Assembly (NCBI RefSeq): GCF_019049325.1
Contig: NZ_JAGMUO010000014.1
Location: 310,001 to 374,000, forward strand
Length of the DNA: 64,000 nt
From: Streptomyces sp. AC512_CC834
GTDB taxonomy: Bacteria; Actinomycetota; Actinomycetes; Streptomycetales; Streptomycetaceae
Direction of reading: 5' to 3'
The position numbers were made by a program, and so were the translations under genes. The stretch's first letter is position 1; each line of letters opens with the position of its first letter. Below are positions 32,680 to 41,462 of this stretch, piece after piece. A model generated the notes under the pieces. That model saw only the letters and a list, made by a program, of their open reading frames with translations, did not search any database and was not told where the DNA came from.

Positions 32680-33432
32680 CTACCGCTCCCCCAACGCCAC
32701 GAGACGCTCGGCCAGTCGAGGCGCGCTCGGCCCGTCGAGGGCCTCGACCACCCGGCCGTCGGCCATCACCAGCGCGTGGTGCGCGCGGGCCGCGGCGGCC
32801 GGGTCGTGGGTGACCATGACGACCGTCTGGCGCAAGTCGTCGACGAGTGCGCGCAGCAGGTCGAGGACCTGGTGGGCGCTGCGCAGGTCCAGCGCGCCGG
32901 TCGGCTCGTCGGCGAAGACGACGGCGGGCTTCGCCGCCAGCGCCCGTACGACGGCGGCCCGTTGCTGCTGTCCGCCGGACAGCTCGGCCGGGCGGTGCGA
33001 CAGCCGGTCGGCCAGCCCCACCCGCTCGGTCAGCGTGCGCAGCCAGTCCCGGTCCGGGCGCCGGCCGGCCAGGCGCAGCGGCAGCGTGATGTTGTCCTCG
33101 ACGCTGAGCGAGGGGATCAGGTTGTACGCCTGGAACACGAAGCCGACGCGTTCGCGGCGCAGTTCGGTGCGGCGGGTCTCGTTCATCCCCGAGATCTCCT
33201 GCCCGTCGATGCGGACACTGCCCGACGTGGGGGAGTCGAGCCCGGCCGCGCAGTGCATCAGGGTGCTCTTGCCGGAGCCCGAGGGCCCCATCACGGCGAG
33301 GAAGGTGCCGTGCTCCACGGTGAGCGACACGTCGTCGAGGGCCCGTACGTCGCCCGGGTACGTCCTGGTGACGTTCGCCAGCGCGATGGCGGGTGCCCGG
33401 CGCGCGGTGGCCGTCGTGGTCGCGGTGCTCAT
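32680..33432 (-). CDS. ABC transporter ATP-binding protein, MacB/LolD type
   Basis: 250 aa. Walker A GPSGSGKST, Q-loop FQAYNL, signature LSGGQQQR, Walker B VVFADEPTGALD and H-loop VTHD; the ADEPTGALD form is characteristic of ATPases that power FtsX/MacB permeases. ATG 33432 overlaps the stop of the small membrane gene by 4 bp. N-terminus has a Thr/Ala run (STATTTATARR). Confidence 0.95.
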   Translation of the reverse strand: MSTATTTATARRAPAIALANVTRTYPGDVRALDDVSLTVEHGTFLAVMGPSGSGKSTLMHCAAGLDSPTSGSVRIDGQEISGMNETRRTELRRERVGFVFQAYNLIPSLSVEDNITLPLRLAGRRPDRDWLRTLTERVGLADRLSHRPAELSGGQQQRAAVVRALAAKPAVVFADEPTGALDLRSAHQVLDLLRALVDDLRQTVVMVTHDPAAAARAHHALVMADGRVVEALDGPSAPRLAERLVALGER

Positions 33433-33701
33433 CGACGGCCCCGCAGGCCGCGCAGGACGAGCGTGCCGGCGGCGAGGACGGTGACCACGCCGCTGGCCAG
33501 GTGCACCAGGACGGAGGCACCGGCGAAGGAGGCGACCATGTTGGCGACCACGCTGAGCACGACGACGGCCCACAGCAGCGTGCGCAGCACGTCCCCGCGG
33601 GAGACGGCGTCCGGGCCGTCGCCGGGGGTGGGTGCGGGGCCGGGGGTGGGGCCGGGGGTGGTCCGGGGTGTGCTCAGGCGGTAGGGGTCCTGATGCGTCA
33701 T
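33429..33701 (-). CDS. Small membrane protein leading the ABC operon
   Basis: 90 aa. A Pro/Gly/Thr-rich N-terminus (TPGPTPGPAPTPGDG) and two TM helices (about 40-60 and 65-85). First gene of the ABC operon, translationally coupled to the ATPase by ATGA. Family not recognised; possible accessory subunit. Confidence 0.75.
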   Translation of the reverse strand: MTHQDPYRLSTPRTTPGPTPGPAPTPGDGPDAVSRGDVLRTLLWAVVVLSVVANMVASFAGASVLVHLASGVVTVLAAGTLVLRGLRGRR

Positions 33702-33800
33702 GGCTGCGTCCTCCGTGGGCTTCGCTCTCGGTCGCCTTCGACGCTCTCGACGCTATGAACCGGTGCCCCCTCCGGACGATCCCGTGGGCGCCCGGCCCGA

Positions 33801-33818
33801 GGTACAGCAGGCTGTACC
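33801..33818. promoter_or_regulatory. Perfect palindrome GGTACAGC-AG-GCTGTACC
   Basis: 18-bp dyad, 8-bp arms, in the 205-bp divergent region between the ABC operon (start 33701) and the histidine kinase (start 33907). A NarL-type response regulator site is the natural guess. Confidence 0.6.
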
Positions 33819-33906
33819 TTTCGGCTCCGGACCCGTCGCCGGGGCGCGCGGCGGCATAAGGTCGGGCACTCCGGAGAGGGCGAAAGGACCGGAAGGAGGC
33901 GGGCGG

Positions 33907-35172
33907 GTGACGGCTGCGACCACGTCCGTGCGGGAGACCGCCGTACGGACCCTGCGATCCGCCGGCGCGGCGACCGGGCAACTGGTCGGCGGGCTCGGTA
34001 CGGCCGTCCTGGGGCTGGGCGTGCTGGTGCTGCTGGCCGTGGCCGCGGTGACCGCCCCGGTCGGCGTGGGGCTGCTGCTCGCCCCGGTCGCGCTGCGCGC
34101 CCTGCACGCGCTCGCCCGCCGGGAACGCGCGCGCCTTTCCCGCCGGGGCCCCGAGATCATCCCGCCCGACCCGCCGCCCACCCGGCTGCGGCTCGCGCTG
34201 GCCGACCCCACGACCCGGCGTGAGCTGAGCTGGCTGGTCCGGCACGCCACCCTGGGGTTCCTCCTGGGGCTGCTCGGTCTTCTGCTCCCGCTCTTCGCGG
34301 TCCGGGACACCACGTTCCCCCTGTGGTGGTGGTTCGGGCCCGAGGAGACGACGACCACGTCCGTGGGCGTCGGCACCGCGCACACCTGGCTGGACGCGAT
34401 CGCGGCGACCCTGCTGGGCGTGGGCTGGATCGCGATCGTCCTGGGGCTCGGGCCGGGCATGGCACGGCTTCAGGCCGACCCCGCACGGCGGTTGCTCGCG
34501 GCGGGCCCGGACACGGACCTGTCGCTCCGGGTGGCGGAACTGACCGCGACGCGCGCGGCGGCGCTGGACGCGCACGCGACCGAGCTGCGCCGCATCGAGC
34601 GGTCCCTGCACGACGGTGCGCAGAACCGGCTGGTGTCGGTGACGGTGCTGCTGGGCGCGGCACGGCGGATGGCGGCGCGGGATCCCGCCGGTGCGGACGC
34701 GTTGCTGGAGCGGGCGCAGTCGGCCGCGGAGCAGGCGTTGGCGGAACTGCGGTCGGTGGCGCGGGGCATCCTGCCGCCGGTGCTGGCCGACCGCGGGCTC
34801 GCGGGGGCGCTGTCGGGGCTGGCGGCGGACTGCGGGGTGCCGTGCCGCGTCGAGGCGGACGTACCGGAGCGGTGCGCGGCGTCGGTCGAGGCGACGGCGT
34901 ACTTCGTGGTGGCCGAGGCGCTGACGAACATCGCGAAGCACAGCGGTGCCGAACAGGCCTCGGTCACGGCCCGGGCCCGTGGGGGCCGGCTGCGCCTGGT
35001 GATCGAGGACGACGGCCGGGGCGGCGCCGACGAGGACGGCGGTTCCGGCCTGACCGGCATCCGCCGCCGCGTCGCGGCCCTCGACGGCACCCTCCGCCTG
35101 ACCAGCCCACCCGGCGGGCCTACCGCCCTGGAGGTGGACCTTCCCTGCGGAGGCCGGGCTACGACGGCCTGA
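33907..35172 (+). CDS. Orphan sensor histidine kinase, NarL/LiaS-type (HisKA_3)
   Basis: 421 aa. Four to five TM segments (about 20-75 and 110-190), a dimerisation helix with the phospho-acceptor RIERSLHDGAQNRLV, then a HATPase with EALTNIAKHS (N box), DDGRGG (G1) and GLTGIRRRVAALDG (G2). GTG 33907 is preceded by GGAGGCGGGCGG. These kinases normally sit next to a LuxR-type response regulator; none is found on either side. Its divergent neighbour is an FtsX-type ABC operon, the classic target of such sensors. Confidence 0.92.
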   Translation: MTAATTSVRETAVRTLRSAGAATGQLVGGLGTAVLGLGVLVLLAVAAVTAPVGVGLLLAPVALRALHALARRERARLSRRGPEIIPPDPPPTRLRLALADPTTRRELSWLVRHATLGFLLGLLGLLLPLFAVRDTTFPLWWWFGPEETTTTSVGVGTAHTWLDAIAATLLGVGWIAIVLGLGPGMARLQADPARRLLAAGPDTDLSLRVAELTATRAAALDAHATELRRIERSLHDGAQNRLVSVTVLLGAARRMAARDPAGADALLERAQSAAEQALAELRSVARGILPPVLADRGLAGALSGLAADCGVPCRVEADVPERCAASVEATAYFVVAEALTNIAKHSGAEQASVTARARGGRLRLVIEDDGRGGADEDGGSGLTGIRRRVAALDGTLRLTSPPGGPTALEVDLPCGGRATTA

Positions 35173-35216
35173 TCCGCGGGGGCTTCGGGGCCGGGCGCCC
35201 GGCCTCCCGCGTTCCC

Positions 35217-35621
35217 TCACTCCGAGCCGGTCCGGCCGCCCGCCACCGCCGCCATGAGCGGTTCGGCGGCGGCCTCGCCGGTGTCGGGCGGCACCACCAG
35301 CAGGTCCCAGCGTCCGTGGCCGGGGGCGAGCAGGACGACGGTGTCCGGGGCGTGCCCGGCGACGCTCTTGCGCAGCCGTACGACCTGGTTGCAGACGAAC
35401 ATCCGGCCCGGCGACGCGGCCCAGGCCCCTCCGTGCACCGTGACACCGGCGATGTGGCCCCAGGCGCGCGGCAGTGCGGCGAGGAGTTGGGGAAGCTCGG
35501 TCAGAAGATCGTAGGAACGCGGCCACCAGGCCCCGTTGAGGCGGCGCGGCAGGAGCCCCGGGGGTGCGAGGCGCAGCCGCAGGGCCGGGTCTGCGGAGCG
35601 GGCTGCGGGAGTGGTGATCAC
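35217..35621 (-). CDS. DUF5994 family protein
   Basis: 134 aa. LRLRLAPPGLLPRRLNGAWWPRSYDL and a late GRWDLLVVPPDTGEAAAEPLMAA are the hallmark ends of DUF5994 proteins common in Streptomyces; function unknown. Predicted soluble. GTG 35621 with AAGGGA about 10 nt upstream. Convergent with the histidine-kinase gene. Confidence 0.8.
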   Translation of the reverse strand: MITTPAARSADPALRLRLAPPGLLPRRLNGAWWPRSYDLLTELPQLLAALPRAWGHIAGVTVHGGAWAASPGRMFVCNQVVRLRKSVAGHAPDTVVLLAPGHGRWDLLVVPPDTGEAAAEPLMAAVAGGRTGSE

Positions 35622-36170
35622 GGTCGTCGTTCCCTTCGGTGGCGGCGCGGGGCGCGGGGCGCGGGGGCGGGGCGCTACGAGGTGCGTTCCGGTCGGCGCC
35701 CGGCCGCGGTGTGCGTGGTGGCGGGGCCGGCGGACGTACGCGGGCCGCCCGGACGGAGGCGGGTACGTCGGGAGCCGCGGCGGCAGGTCGGTCAGGCCGG
35801 GCGGGTGCGGGCCGTGCGCGGCGGCACGCCGGGGCGGTACGCGGCGCGGAAGCCGGAAGAGCAGGAGCCGGGAGCGTCGAGAGCGCCTGAAGAAGGGGCG
35901 GGGGCGGTCATGATGCGGAACCTGTCCCGGGCGTCGAGGCGCCCGGTGTCGTGGTGCCCCGGGAACGAGGCCGGTCCGGTCACCGGCGTGCGCCATGCCC
36001 TCGGTTTCCTGAGAGTACCCCGCGGAAGGCGAGGGCGGGCCGCCCAGGCGGGGCCCGGAGTACCGTGGAGGGACCGAGGGCAAGCCGTGCACCGGCCCCG
36101 ACACCGGTGCCGCTCCCGGCGAATGACGACACCGGGCCGGACCCGCCCGAGCCCGGGGCAGGACTCGCTC
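35622..36170. other. Gene-sparse region, very GC-rich
   Basis: About 550 bp. A leftward 39-codon frame at 35792-35911 (MTAPAPSSGALD...) is the only short candidate; its ribosome site is poor, so it is not called. 35636-35680 is a ggcgcgggg repeat. No promoter is secure. Confidence 0.45.
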
Positions 36171-36860
36171 ATGACCGTGAACGTACCGGTGCGGACGACC
36201 ACCTCAGAACGTCACGGGCGGCAGACCGGACCCGGACCCGGAGCCGCAGCCCCCTGGCCCGGTCCGGGGAGGCCGAGGCCGGAGCGCGGCTCCTCGCCGC
36301 TGGCCGGGGAACGCGTCCGGCCCTTGACCCGGCGCCAGATCGAGGACCGGTTCGGGGACTTGGGCGACCTGTACGCGCAGACCTCCGGCGGCGGCCCCTG
36401 GGCGTGGAACGTGGCCCGCGGCGCCTTCCTGCGGCAACTGGCCGCCGACGTACGGCGCCCGGGGTTCTCGCTGCTGATCGCGGAGACCACCGCGCTGACC
36501 GGCTGCGCCTACGGCTATCCCGTGCCCGGCGCCGCCGCCGGGGGCGCGCGGGGGCTGGAGGCGTACCTGCCGGGGAGCGTGCGGTCCGTCGCCGCGTCCG
36601 GGCGGCTCTTCCTGGTCTCCGGGATCATCGTCCCGGCCCGCGTACGCAAGCAGAACCAGGACCGCGCCTGGAACCTCGCCCGGCGCCTGCAGAAGCGGCT
36701 GCTCACCGAGCACGACGCGGCCCTCGGCGTCACGCTGGTGGAGCGGTCCGACGGCGCGACCGTCCAGGCGCTGCGCTCCTGGGGCTGGCGCTACGCCGAG
36801 GGCGAGACCCTCCAGGCGTCCCTGCTCGGCCCATACGGCGTCCTGGTCCTCGGCCCCTGA
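36171..36860 (+). CDS. GNAT-like N-acetyltransferase family protein
   Basis: 229 aa. Mixed alpha/beta with LLIAETTALTGCAYGYPV (about 98-115), LFLVSGIIVPARVRKQNQDRAWNLARRLQKRLL (strand beta-4 and the pyrophosphate-binding helix) and VTLVERSDGATVQALRSWGWRY near the end, as in GNAT folds. The first 45 residues are Pro/Gly-rich and may not be conserved. ATG 36171 adopted; the ribosome site is weak (AGGAC). Target unknown. Confidence 0.65.
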   Translation: MTVNVPVRTTTSERHGRQTGPGPGAAAPWPGPGRPRPERGSSPLAGERVRPLTRRQIEDRFGDLGDLYAQTSGGGPWAWNVARGAFLRQLAADVRRPGFSLLIAETTALTGCAYGYPVPGAAAGGARGLEAYLPGSVRSVAASGRLFLVSGIIVPARVRKQNQDRAWNLARRLQKRLLTEHDAALGVTLVERSDGATVQALRSWGWRYAEGETLQASLLGPYGVLVLGP

Positions 36861-36988
36861 ACCGGCCGAACCTGGTCCCGCGCTCGGTTGCGAACCTGGC
36901 TCCGTGCCCGGCCCGCGTCCGGTCCCGCGCTCGGCCGCGTCCGGTCCTGCGCTCGGCTGCGAACCCGGCCCCGCACGCCCGCGCCCCT

Positions 36989-38767
36989 TCACGGCGTCGG
37001 CAGTCGCAGGGCGAGGAGGGCGATGTCGTCGGTGCTGCCCGGCGGGGTGCGGGCCAGCAGACGGTCGCACAGGGTGTCCAGCGGCTCGTGGGTGTAGGCG
37101 AGGGCGTTGCGGCGCAGCCGTCCGAGGCCGGTGTCCAGGTCGCTGCCCGGCACCTCGACCAGGCCGTCCGTGTACAGCAGGAGCGTGGATCCCGGCGGCA
37201 GCGGCACCGTGGCGTCCGGCCGGTGACCGCCCGCGCCCAGGCGGGCGCCGAGGAGGAGCCCCTGCCCGGCCTCCAGGAACCGCGCGCCGGAGTCCGGGGT
37301 CAGCAGGAGGGGCGGTGGGTGCCCGGCGCTGGTCCACCGCAGGGTCCACGGGCCGGTGTCCGGGCCCTCGACCCGGGCGAAGACGAGGGTGGCCATCGAG
37401 ACGGTCGTGACGGCCGGCATGGCGTCGTCGAGGCGGTCGACGATGGCCCCGGGCGGTTCCGCGCGGTCCCAGGCCAGTGAACGCAGGACGCCGCGCAACT
37501 GGGCCATGCCCCCGGCGGCCGTCAGGTCGTGGCCGACCACGTCGCCGATGACCAGCGCGAGCGCGCCGTCCCTCAGCGCGAACGCGTCGTACCAGTCACC
37601 GCCGACCTGGGAACCGGCCGGGGCGGGCTGGTAGCGGGCGGCCAGGCGCATGCTGCCGGGCCGGGGCAGCGGGGTGAGCAGGTTGCGCTGCATGGCCTCG
37701 GCGACGGCGCGCTGGCGGCCGAACCGGCGCGCGTTGTCGATGAGCAGCCCGACCCGGCGGCCGATGTCGCCCACCACGTCCAGATCACCGGAGTCGAAAG
37801 GGTGTGCCGGATTGGTGCGCACCAGGGTCAGGGCGCCGGTGACCTGCCGCTGTGCGCCCAGCGGCACGGTGAGCGCGGAGGTCGCGCCGACGGTCCGCAG
37901 GAAGTCGTGGTGGACGGCGGCCAGCGGGGAGTCGGTCTCCTCGGCTGTCTCTACGGCTGTCTCTTCGGCCCTCTCTTCGGCTGTCTCCTCGGCCGTTTCC
38001 TCCAGCCCCCGCAGTACTGGCTCGCCGCCGTTCAGGACTCGCGCCGGCTGCGTCAGGGCCGCGGCTCCGGTCGTCGGCAGCGGGCCGCGCCAGCCCTCCC
38101 GTGTCGCGTCCCGGCCGGCCGGTCCGGTCACCGCCACCCGGTGGACCTCCTGCCCGGAGCCGCCGGTCAGGAGGTCCACCGCCGCCCAGTCCGCCAGCCG
38201 GGGCACCAGGAGACGGCCCAGCCGGGCCAGCGCCTCGTCGGTCTCCAGGGTCTGACCGAGTACGTCCGTGATCTTCGCGACGAGCGTCAGCCGCTCGTTG
38301 AGGTCCTCCAGGGCGCTCGTGTAGGCGGCCCGCTCCCGGGGGGCGCCGCGGTCGGTGCCGGTGCCGGTGGCGCTGTCGGCGAACAGCAGGGCGATCCCTC
38401 TCGGCACCCCGTCGTCCGCCAGCGGGGAGGCGGACCAGGACACGGAGGTCAGGCCGCCGTCACCGCGCAGATAGCAGTCGCCGTCGCCGTGCGCCTCGGT
38501 CCCCCGGTCCAGGGCCTGGAGCAGCAGGCACCGGTCCCGCGGGATCCTGCCGCCGTCCGGGCCGCGATGGAGCAGGTCGTGGGCGTCCGCCCCGCGCAGC
38601 GCCGGCGCCGCCCGGTCCAGCAGCCGCTCGGCGGCCCGGTTGACCGCGACGATCCGTCCGTCCGTGTCGATCACGAGCAGGGCGGTGCCCAACTGCTCGG
38701 CGACCCGCCGCCAGAAGTCCCGTTCCGCGGCCCACCGCCGTCCCGCGTCCCGCGCACCGTCCGCCAC
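36989..38767 (-). CDS. PAS-GAF-PP2C (SpoIIE-type) serine phosphatase
   Basis: About 592 aa. PAS domain (about 15-130: LLVIDTDGRIVAVNRAAERLL), GAF domain (about 160-340), and a C-terminal PPM/SpoIIE phosphatase (about 365-590) with GGDWYDAF, VIGDVVGHD, TSAGHPPPLLL and LLLYTDGLVE carrying the metal-binding Asp residues. GTG 38767 is chosen because GGAGG lies 6 nt upstream; the frame is open 34 more codons. The GAF region holds a 4-residue EETA repeat run (37938-38001). Such proteins regulate anti-sigma/anti-anti-sigma cascades; no partner is adjacent. Confidence 0.92.
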   Translation of the reverse strand: MADGARDAGRRWAAERDFWRRVAEQLGTALLVIDTDGRIVAVNRAAERLLDRAAPALRGADAHDLLHRGPDGGRIPRDRCLLLQALDRGTEAHGDGDCYLRGDGGLTSVSWSASPLADDGVPRGIALLFADSATGTGTDRGAPRERAAYTSALEDLNERLTLVAKITDVLGQTLETDEALARLGRLLVPRLADWAAVDLLTGGSGQEVHRVAVTGPAGRDATREGWRGPLPTTGAAALTQPARVLNGGEPVLRGLEETAEETAEERAEETAVETAEETDSPLAAVHHDFLRTVGATSALTVPLGAQRQVTGALTLVRTNPAHPFDSGDLDVVGDIGRRVGLLIDNARRFGRQRAVAEAMQRNLLTPLPRPGSMRLAARYQPAPAGSQVGGDWYDAFALRDGALALVIGDVVGHDLTAAGGMAQLRGVLRSLAWDRAEPPGAIVDRLDDAMPAVTTVSMATLVFARVEGPDTGPWTLRWTSAGHPPPLLLTPDSGARFLEAGQGLLLGARLGAGGHRPDATVPLPPGSTLLLYTDGLVEVPGSDLDTGLGRLRRNALAYTHEPLDTLCDRLLARTPPGSTDDIALLALRLPTP

Positions 38768-38999
38768 GTCGCCCCTCCAGTCAAGGCACCGGTTCAAGGC
38801 ACCAGTGCTCCGATCGTCCCGGCCTCCCGCCCCGGCCGCATCGCCGACACAGGACGGCTCCCCCTGCACGGCCTCCGCAACCCCGGCGAATATGTGTTCG
38901 CCGCGGCAACTATCCGATGGGCGCGACTAGAGTTCAGGTGCGGGGGAACCGGATTCCCTGCGGCGGTCCGTGTCCCCAGCGGTCCGCAGGAAGGTATGC

Positions 39000-39377
39000 A
39001 TGCCCCCGGAGAGCAGGCTGAGCGCCGAAGGTCGGCCGAAGGCCGCCGACCGGCTCGACGACGACCAGTACCCGGCGTACACCATGGGCAGGGCCGCCGA
39101 GCTGATCGGTGCCACGCCGGGATTCCTCCGTTCCCTGGGAGAGGCCGGACTGATCAGCCCGACGCGTTCGGAAGGCGGTCACCGCCGCTACTCGCGCCGG
39201 CAACTGCGCCGCGCCGCCCGCGCCCGCGAGCTGGTCGACCAGGGCACGCCCATCGAGGCCGCCTGCCGCATCGTCGTCCTCGAGGACGACCTGGACGCGG
39301 CGCTGCGCATGAACGAGGAACTCCGCCGCGAGGCCGGGCGGACGCCCGGCGTGAACGGAGACCGGCGCGGCGAGTGA
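39000..39377 (+). CDS. MerR-type regulator
   Basis: 125 aa. Winged HTH at about 27-95: YTMGRAAELIGATPGFLRSLGEAGLISPTRSEGGHRRYS, with the MerR GGHRRY motif. No Cys-rich effector domain; the C-terminal part is a short coiled-coil helix. ATG 39000 has AGGAAGG 5 nt upstream. It is 237 bp before the cold-shock gene on the same strand, an arrangement I recall as common in Streptomyces, so a link to cold-shock control is possible. Confidence 0.87.
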   Translation: MPPESRLSAEGRPKAADRLDDDQYPAYTMGRAAELIGATPGFLRSLGEAGLISPTRSEGGHRRYSRRQLRRAARARELVDQGTPIEAACRIVVLEDDLDAALRMNEELRREAGRTPGVNGDRRGE

Positions 39378-39491
39378 AAACCTGATCTCGGCGAAACAGA
39401 TATGCGTCGAACGCCGGGAGAAATGTCCTACGGAAATCGACAGCCTTTTGTCGGCGATTTCGTTCCCGGGGCGCCGATTCATTTCATGCTA

Positions 39492-39521
39492 GGCTGGACA
39501 TCAGTTGCAGTTGTGGTTGCC
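39492..39521 (+). promoter_or_regulatory. Cold-shock gene promoter -10 and 19-nt start-site box
   Basis: -10-like TAGGCT at about 39490-39495, seven bases, then AGTTGCAGTTGTGGTTGCC (39503-39521). The same 19 nt follow a TACTGT -10 at the same 7-nt spacing upstream of the other cold-shock gene (54399-54417, minus). Confidence 0.6.
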
Positions 39522-39614
39522 ATTTGTGTTACCGGGTTTCCGGGCAGGTGATCATCGCAGCGATGGGAAGGCCCGCACGGTGCGGGTCTCCAGCACTGCC
39601 TAGGAGTAAAAGAC

Positions 39615-39818
39615 ATGGCTTCCGGTACCGTGAAGTGGTTCAACGCCGAAAAGGGCTTCGGTTTCATCGCGCAGGACGGCGGCGGCGCCGACGTCTTCGC
39701 CCACTACTCGAACATCGCCACCCAGGGCTTCCGCGAGCTCCAGGAAGGCCAGCGGGTGAACTTCGACGTCACGCAGGGCCAGAAGGGCCCGCAGGCGGAG
39801 AACATCGTTCCCGCGTAA
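39615..39818 (+). CDS. Cold-shock protein (CspA family)
   Basis: 67 aa OB-fold. RNP1 KGFGFI and RNP2 VFAHY motifs intact; [18 protein letters not shown] is the standard start. It binds single-stranded RNA/DNA. A 5' UTR of about 110 nt carries the conserved 19-nt box at its presumed start and a GCCCGCAC...GTGCGGGT hairpin before the start codon. A strong hairpin terminator follows (39838-39867). 82% identical by eye to the second copy at 54.1 kb. Confidence 0.97.
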   Translation: MASGTVKWFNAEKGFGFIAQDGGGADVFAHYSNIATQGFRELQEGQRVNFDVTQGQKGPQAENIVPA

Positions 39819-39837
39819 CACGCGCGAACCACGTATT

Positions 39838-39867
39838 GAGGGCCCGCATCGCACGGTGCGGGCCCTC
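39838..39867 (+). terminator. Terminator of the cold-shock gene
   Basis: GAGGGCCCGCA, 8-nt loop, TGCGGGCCCTC, beginning 20 bp after the stop codon. Confidence 0.85.
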
Positions 39868-39900
39868 TGCGTGCGTCACCACCTGCTGGCGACCGGCAGG

Positions 39901-41349
39901 TCACCAGCCGGTCGCCAGCAGGTGGTTGAGGAGCAGGGCCAGCACCGCCTGCGCCGTCAGCCATCCGCGCGGGCGCGTGAGGAACGCGCAGGCCGGCAGG
40001 AGCCACAGGGCGAAGGGGAGCCAGATGCGTTCCGTCTCCGCCTTGCTCATGCCGGACAGGTCGGCGGCCAGCACGGCGAGCAGCCCGGCGGCCACGAGGA
40101 ACGCGAGCCGGGTGTCTTCCCGGGGGTCTTCGCTGGTGTCCCCGGTATCCCCGGTATCCCCGCTGTCCTCGCTGTCCCCGGTGGTCGCGGGGCGGCCGGG
40201 CCGACGGGCCCACAGCCGCCCGGCCGTCCGCCGCAGACCCGCCGCCGTCGCCAGGCCGGTGATGAGCACCGTGCAGGCGAGATTCGCCCACACCCAGTAG
40301 CCGTACGGCCGGACCCCGCCCGCGCCCTCGTAGTACCGGGTGACCAGCAGGTGGTACGCCTCCCACCAGTCGAACCCGGCCACGGTGAACGCCACCGGTA
40401 CGACCGCGAATCCGGCCAGCAGCGGCACGAGCAGCACGGGACGCTCCAGCACCCCACGCCTGCCCAGCAGCAGCACCGCCGCGGCGATCACCGCGAAGAG
40501 CGTGAGCCCGTACGAGAGATAGCAGGTCAGCCCGAACAGCAGCCCCGAGCACGCCGCCCACCACAGCGAGCGCCCGGTGACCGCGAGGGCCAGCAGCGCC
40601 ACCGCCCACGCGGCGACCGCCGCGAAGTACGCGTCGGCGGACGTGCCCAGCCACACCGCCGCAGGCGCCAGGACCAGGAAGGGCGCCGCCCGCCGGGCGA
40701 GCCGCTCGCCAGCCAGCACCCGCACCGCGACCAGGACCGCCACGCACGCCGTCGAGCCCACCGTGATGGTCCAGGCCCCGGCCCAGCCCCCGCCGCCGAG
40801 CCCGACGCGGTCGAGCAGCACGTAGGTGAGCGTGGCCGCCGGAGGGTGACCGGCGACGTGGGCGGGCCAGTTGTCGGGGGAGTGGAGCAGGATGTGCCCG
40901 GTGAAGTCGCGCAGGGTCGCCGGGACGTCGTGCCAGCGGCCGATGACCGAGAGGTACTCCTGACGGGTGGTGAGCCGCCCGGCGACGCCCCGGTGCCAGC
41001 CGTCGACGAGGGCCAGCGACCAGATCCAGGCCATCGCCGTACCCCAGGACGCGCAGAGCAGCGCGCGCCACGGCAGGCGGGCCGCGACGGCCGGGCCGTA
41101 CGCCACGGTCGCCACCGCCACCAGGACGGCGGCCGGGGTGCCGGGGCCCAGGTGCGGGTCCCAGCGGCCCAGCAGCGGCGGCCAGCCGACGATCAGGTCG
41201 TCGTAGGTGAACACGGTGCGGCCGACCAGGACGGCGGCCACCACGAGGAGCGCGGCGACCGCGGCGGCGTACAGGTCACGGCGGCCACGGAGGTCACGGC
41301 GGGCGGGACGGGTGGGACGGCCGGGTCCGTCGGGGCGAGGGCTGGTCAC
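39901..41349 (-). CDS. Polytopic membrane protein, GT-C glycosyltransferase-like
   Basis: About 482 aa with 11-12 TM helices. An exterior DD pair near the first loop (VFTYDDL) and a late MSKAETERIWLPF motif resemble the actinobacterial GT-C-type integral membrane proteins (lipid-linked sugar transferases). A linker at about 395-415 is a Gly/Asp/Thr repeat (DSGDTGDTGDT). GTG 41349 or GTG 41379; ribosome sites are weak in both. It is divergent from the molybdopterin oxidoreductase gene with about 110 bp between. Confidence 0.75.
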   Translation of the reverse strand: MTSPRPDGPGRPTRPARRDLRGRRDLYAAAVAALLVVAAVLVGRTVFTYDDLIVGWPPLLGRWDPHLGPGTPAAVLVAVATVAYGPAVAARLPWRALLCASWGTAMAWIWSLALVDGWHRGVAGRLTTRQEYLSVIGRWHDVPATLRDFTGHILLHSPDNWPAHVAGHPPAATLTYVLLDRVGLGGGGWAGAWTITVGSTACVAVLVAVRVLAGERLARRAAPFLVLAPAAVWLGTSADAYFAAVAAWAVALLALAVTGRSLWWAACSGLLFGLTCYLSYGLTLFAVIAAAVLLLGRRGVLERPVLLVPLLAGFAVVPVAFTVAGFDWWEAYHLLVTRYYEGAGGVRPYGYWVWANLACTVLITGLATAAGLRRTAGRLWARRPGRPATTGDSEDSGDTGDTGDTSEDPREDTRLAFLVAAGLLAVLAADLSGMSKAETERIWLPFALWLLPACAFLTRPRGWLTAQAVLALLLNHLLATGW

Positions 41350-41462
41350 CCCGGCACCGTAGGCCGGGAGATCGCGCACGGGGCGGTGCGCGGGGCCGAC
41401 GTCAGCGTTTCGTCATGAGTCGCGACCGCTTTCCCGGGCCGGTCGCGGCCTACGGTCGGGAC

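Noticed and set aside
35792..36202. Leftward ORF upstream of DUF5994
   Set aside because: Low-complexity translation, no ribosome site and no family features.
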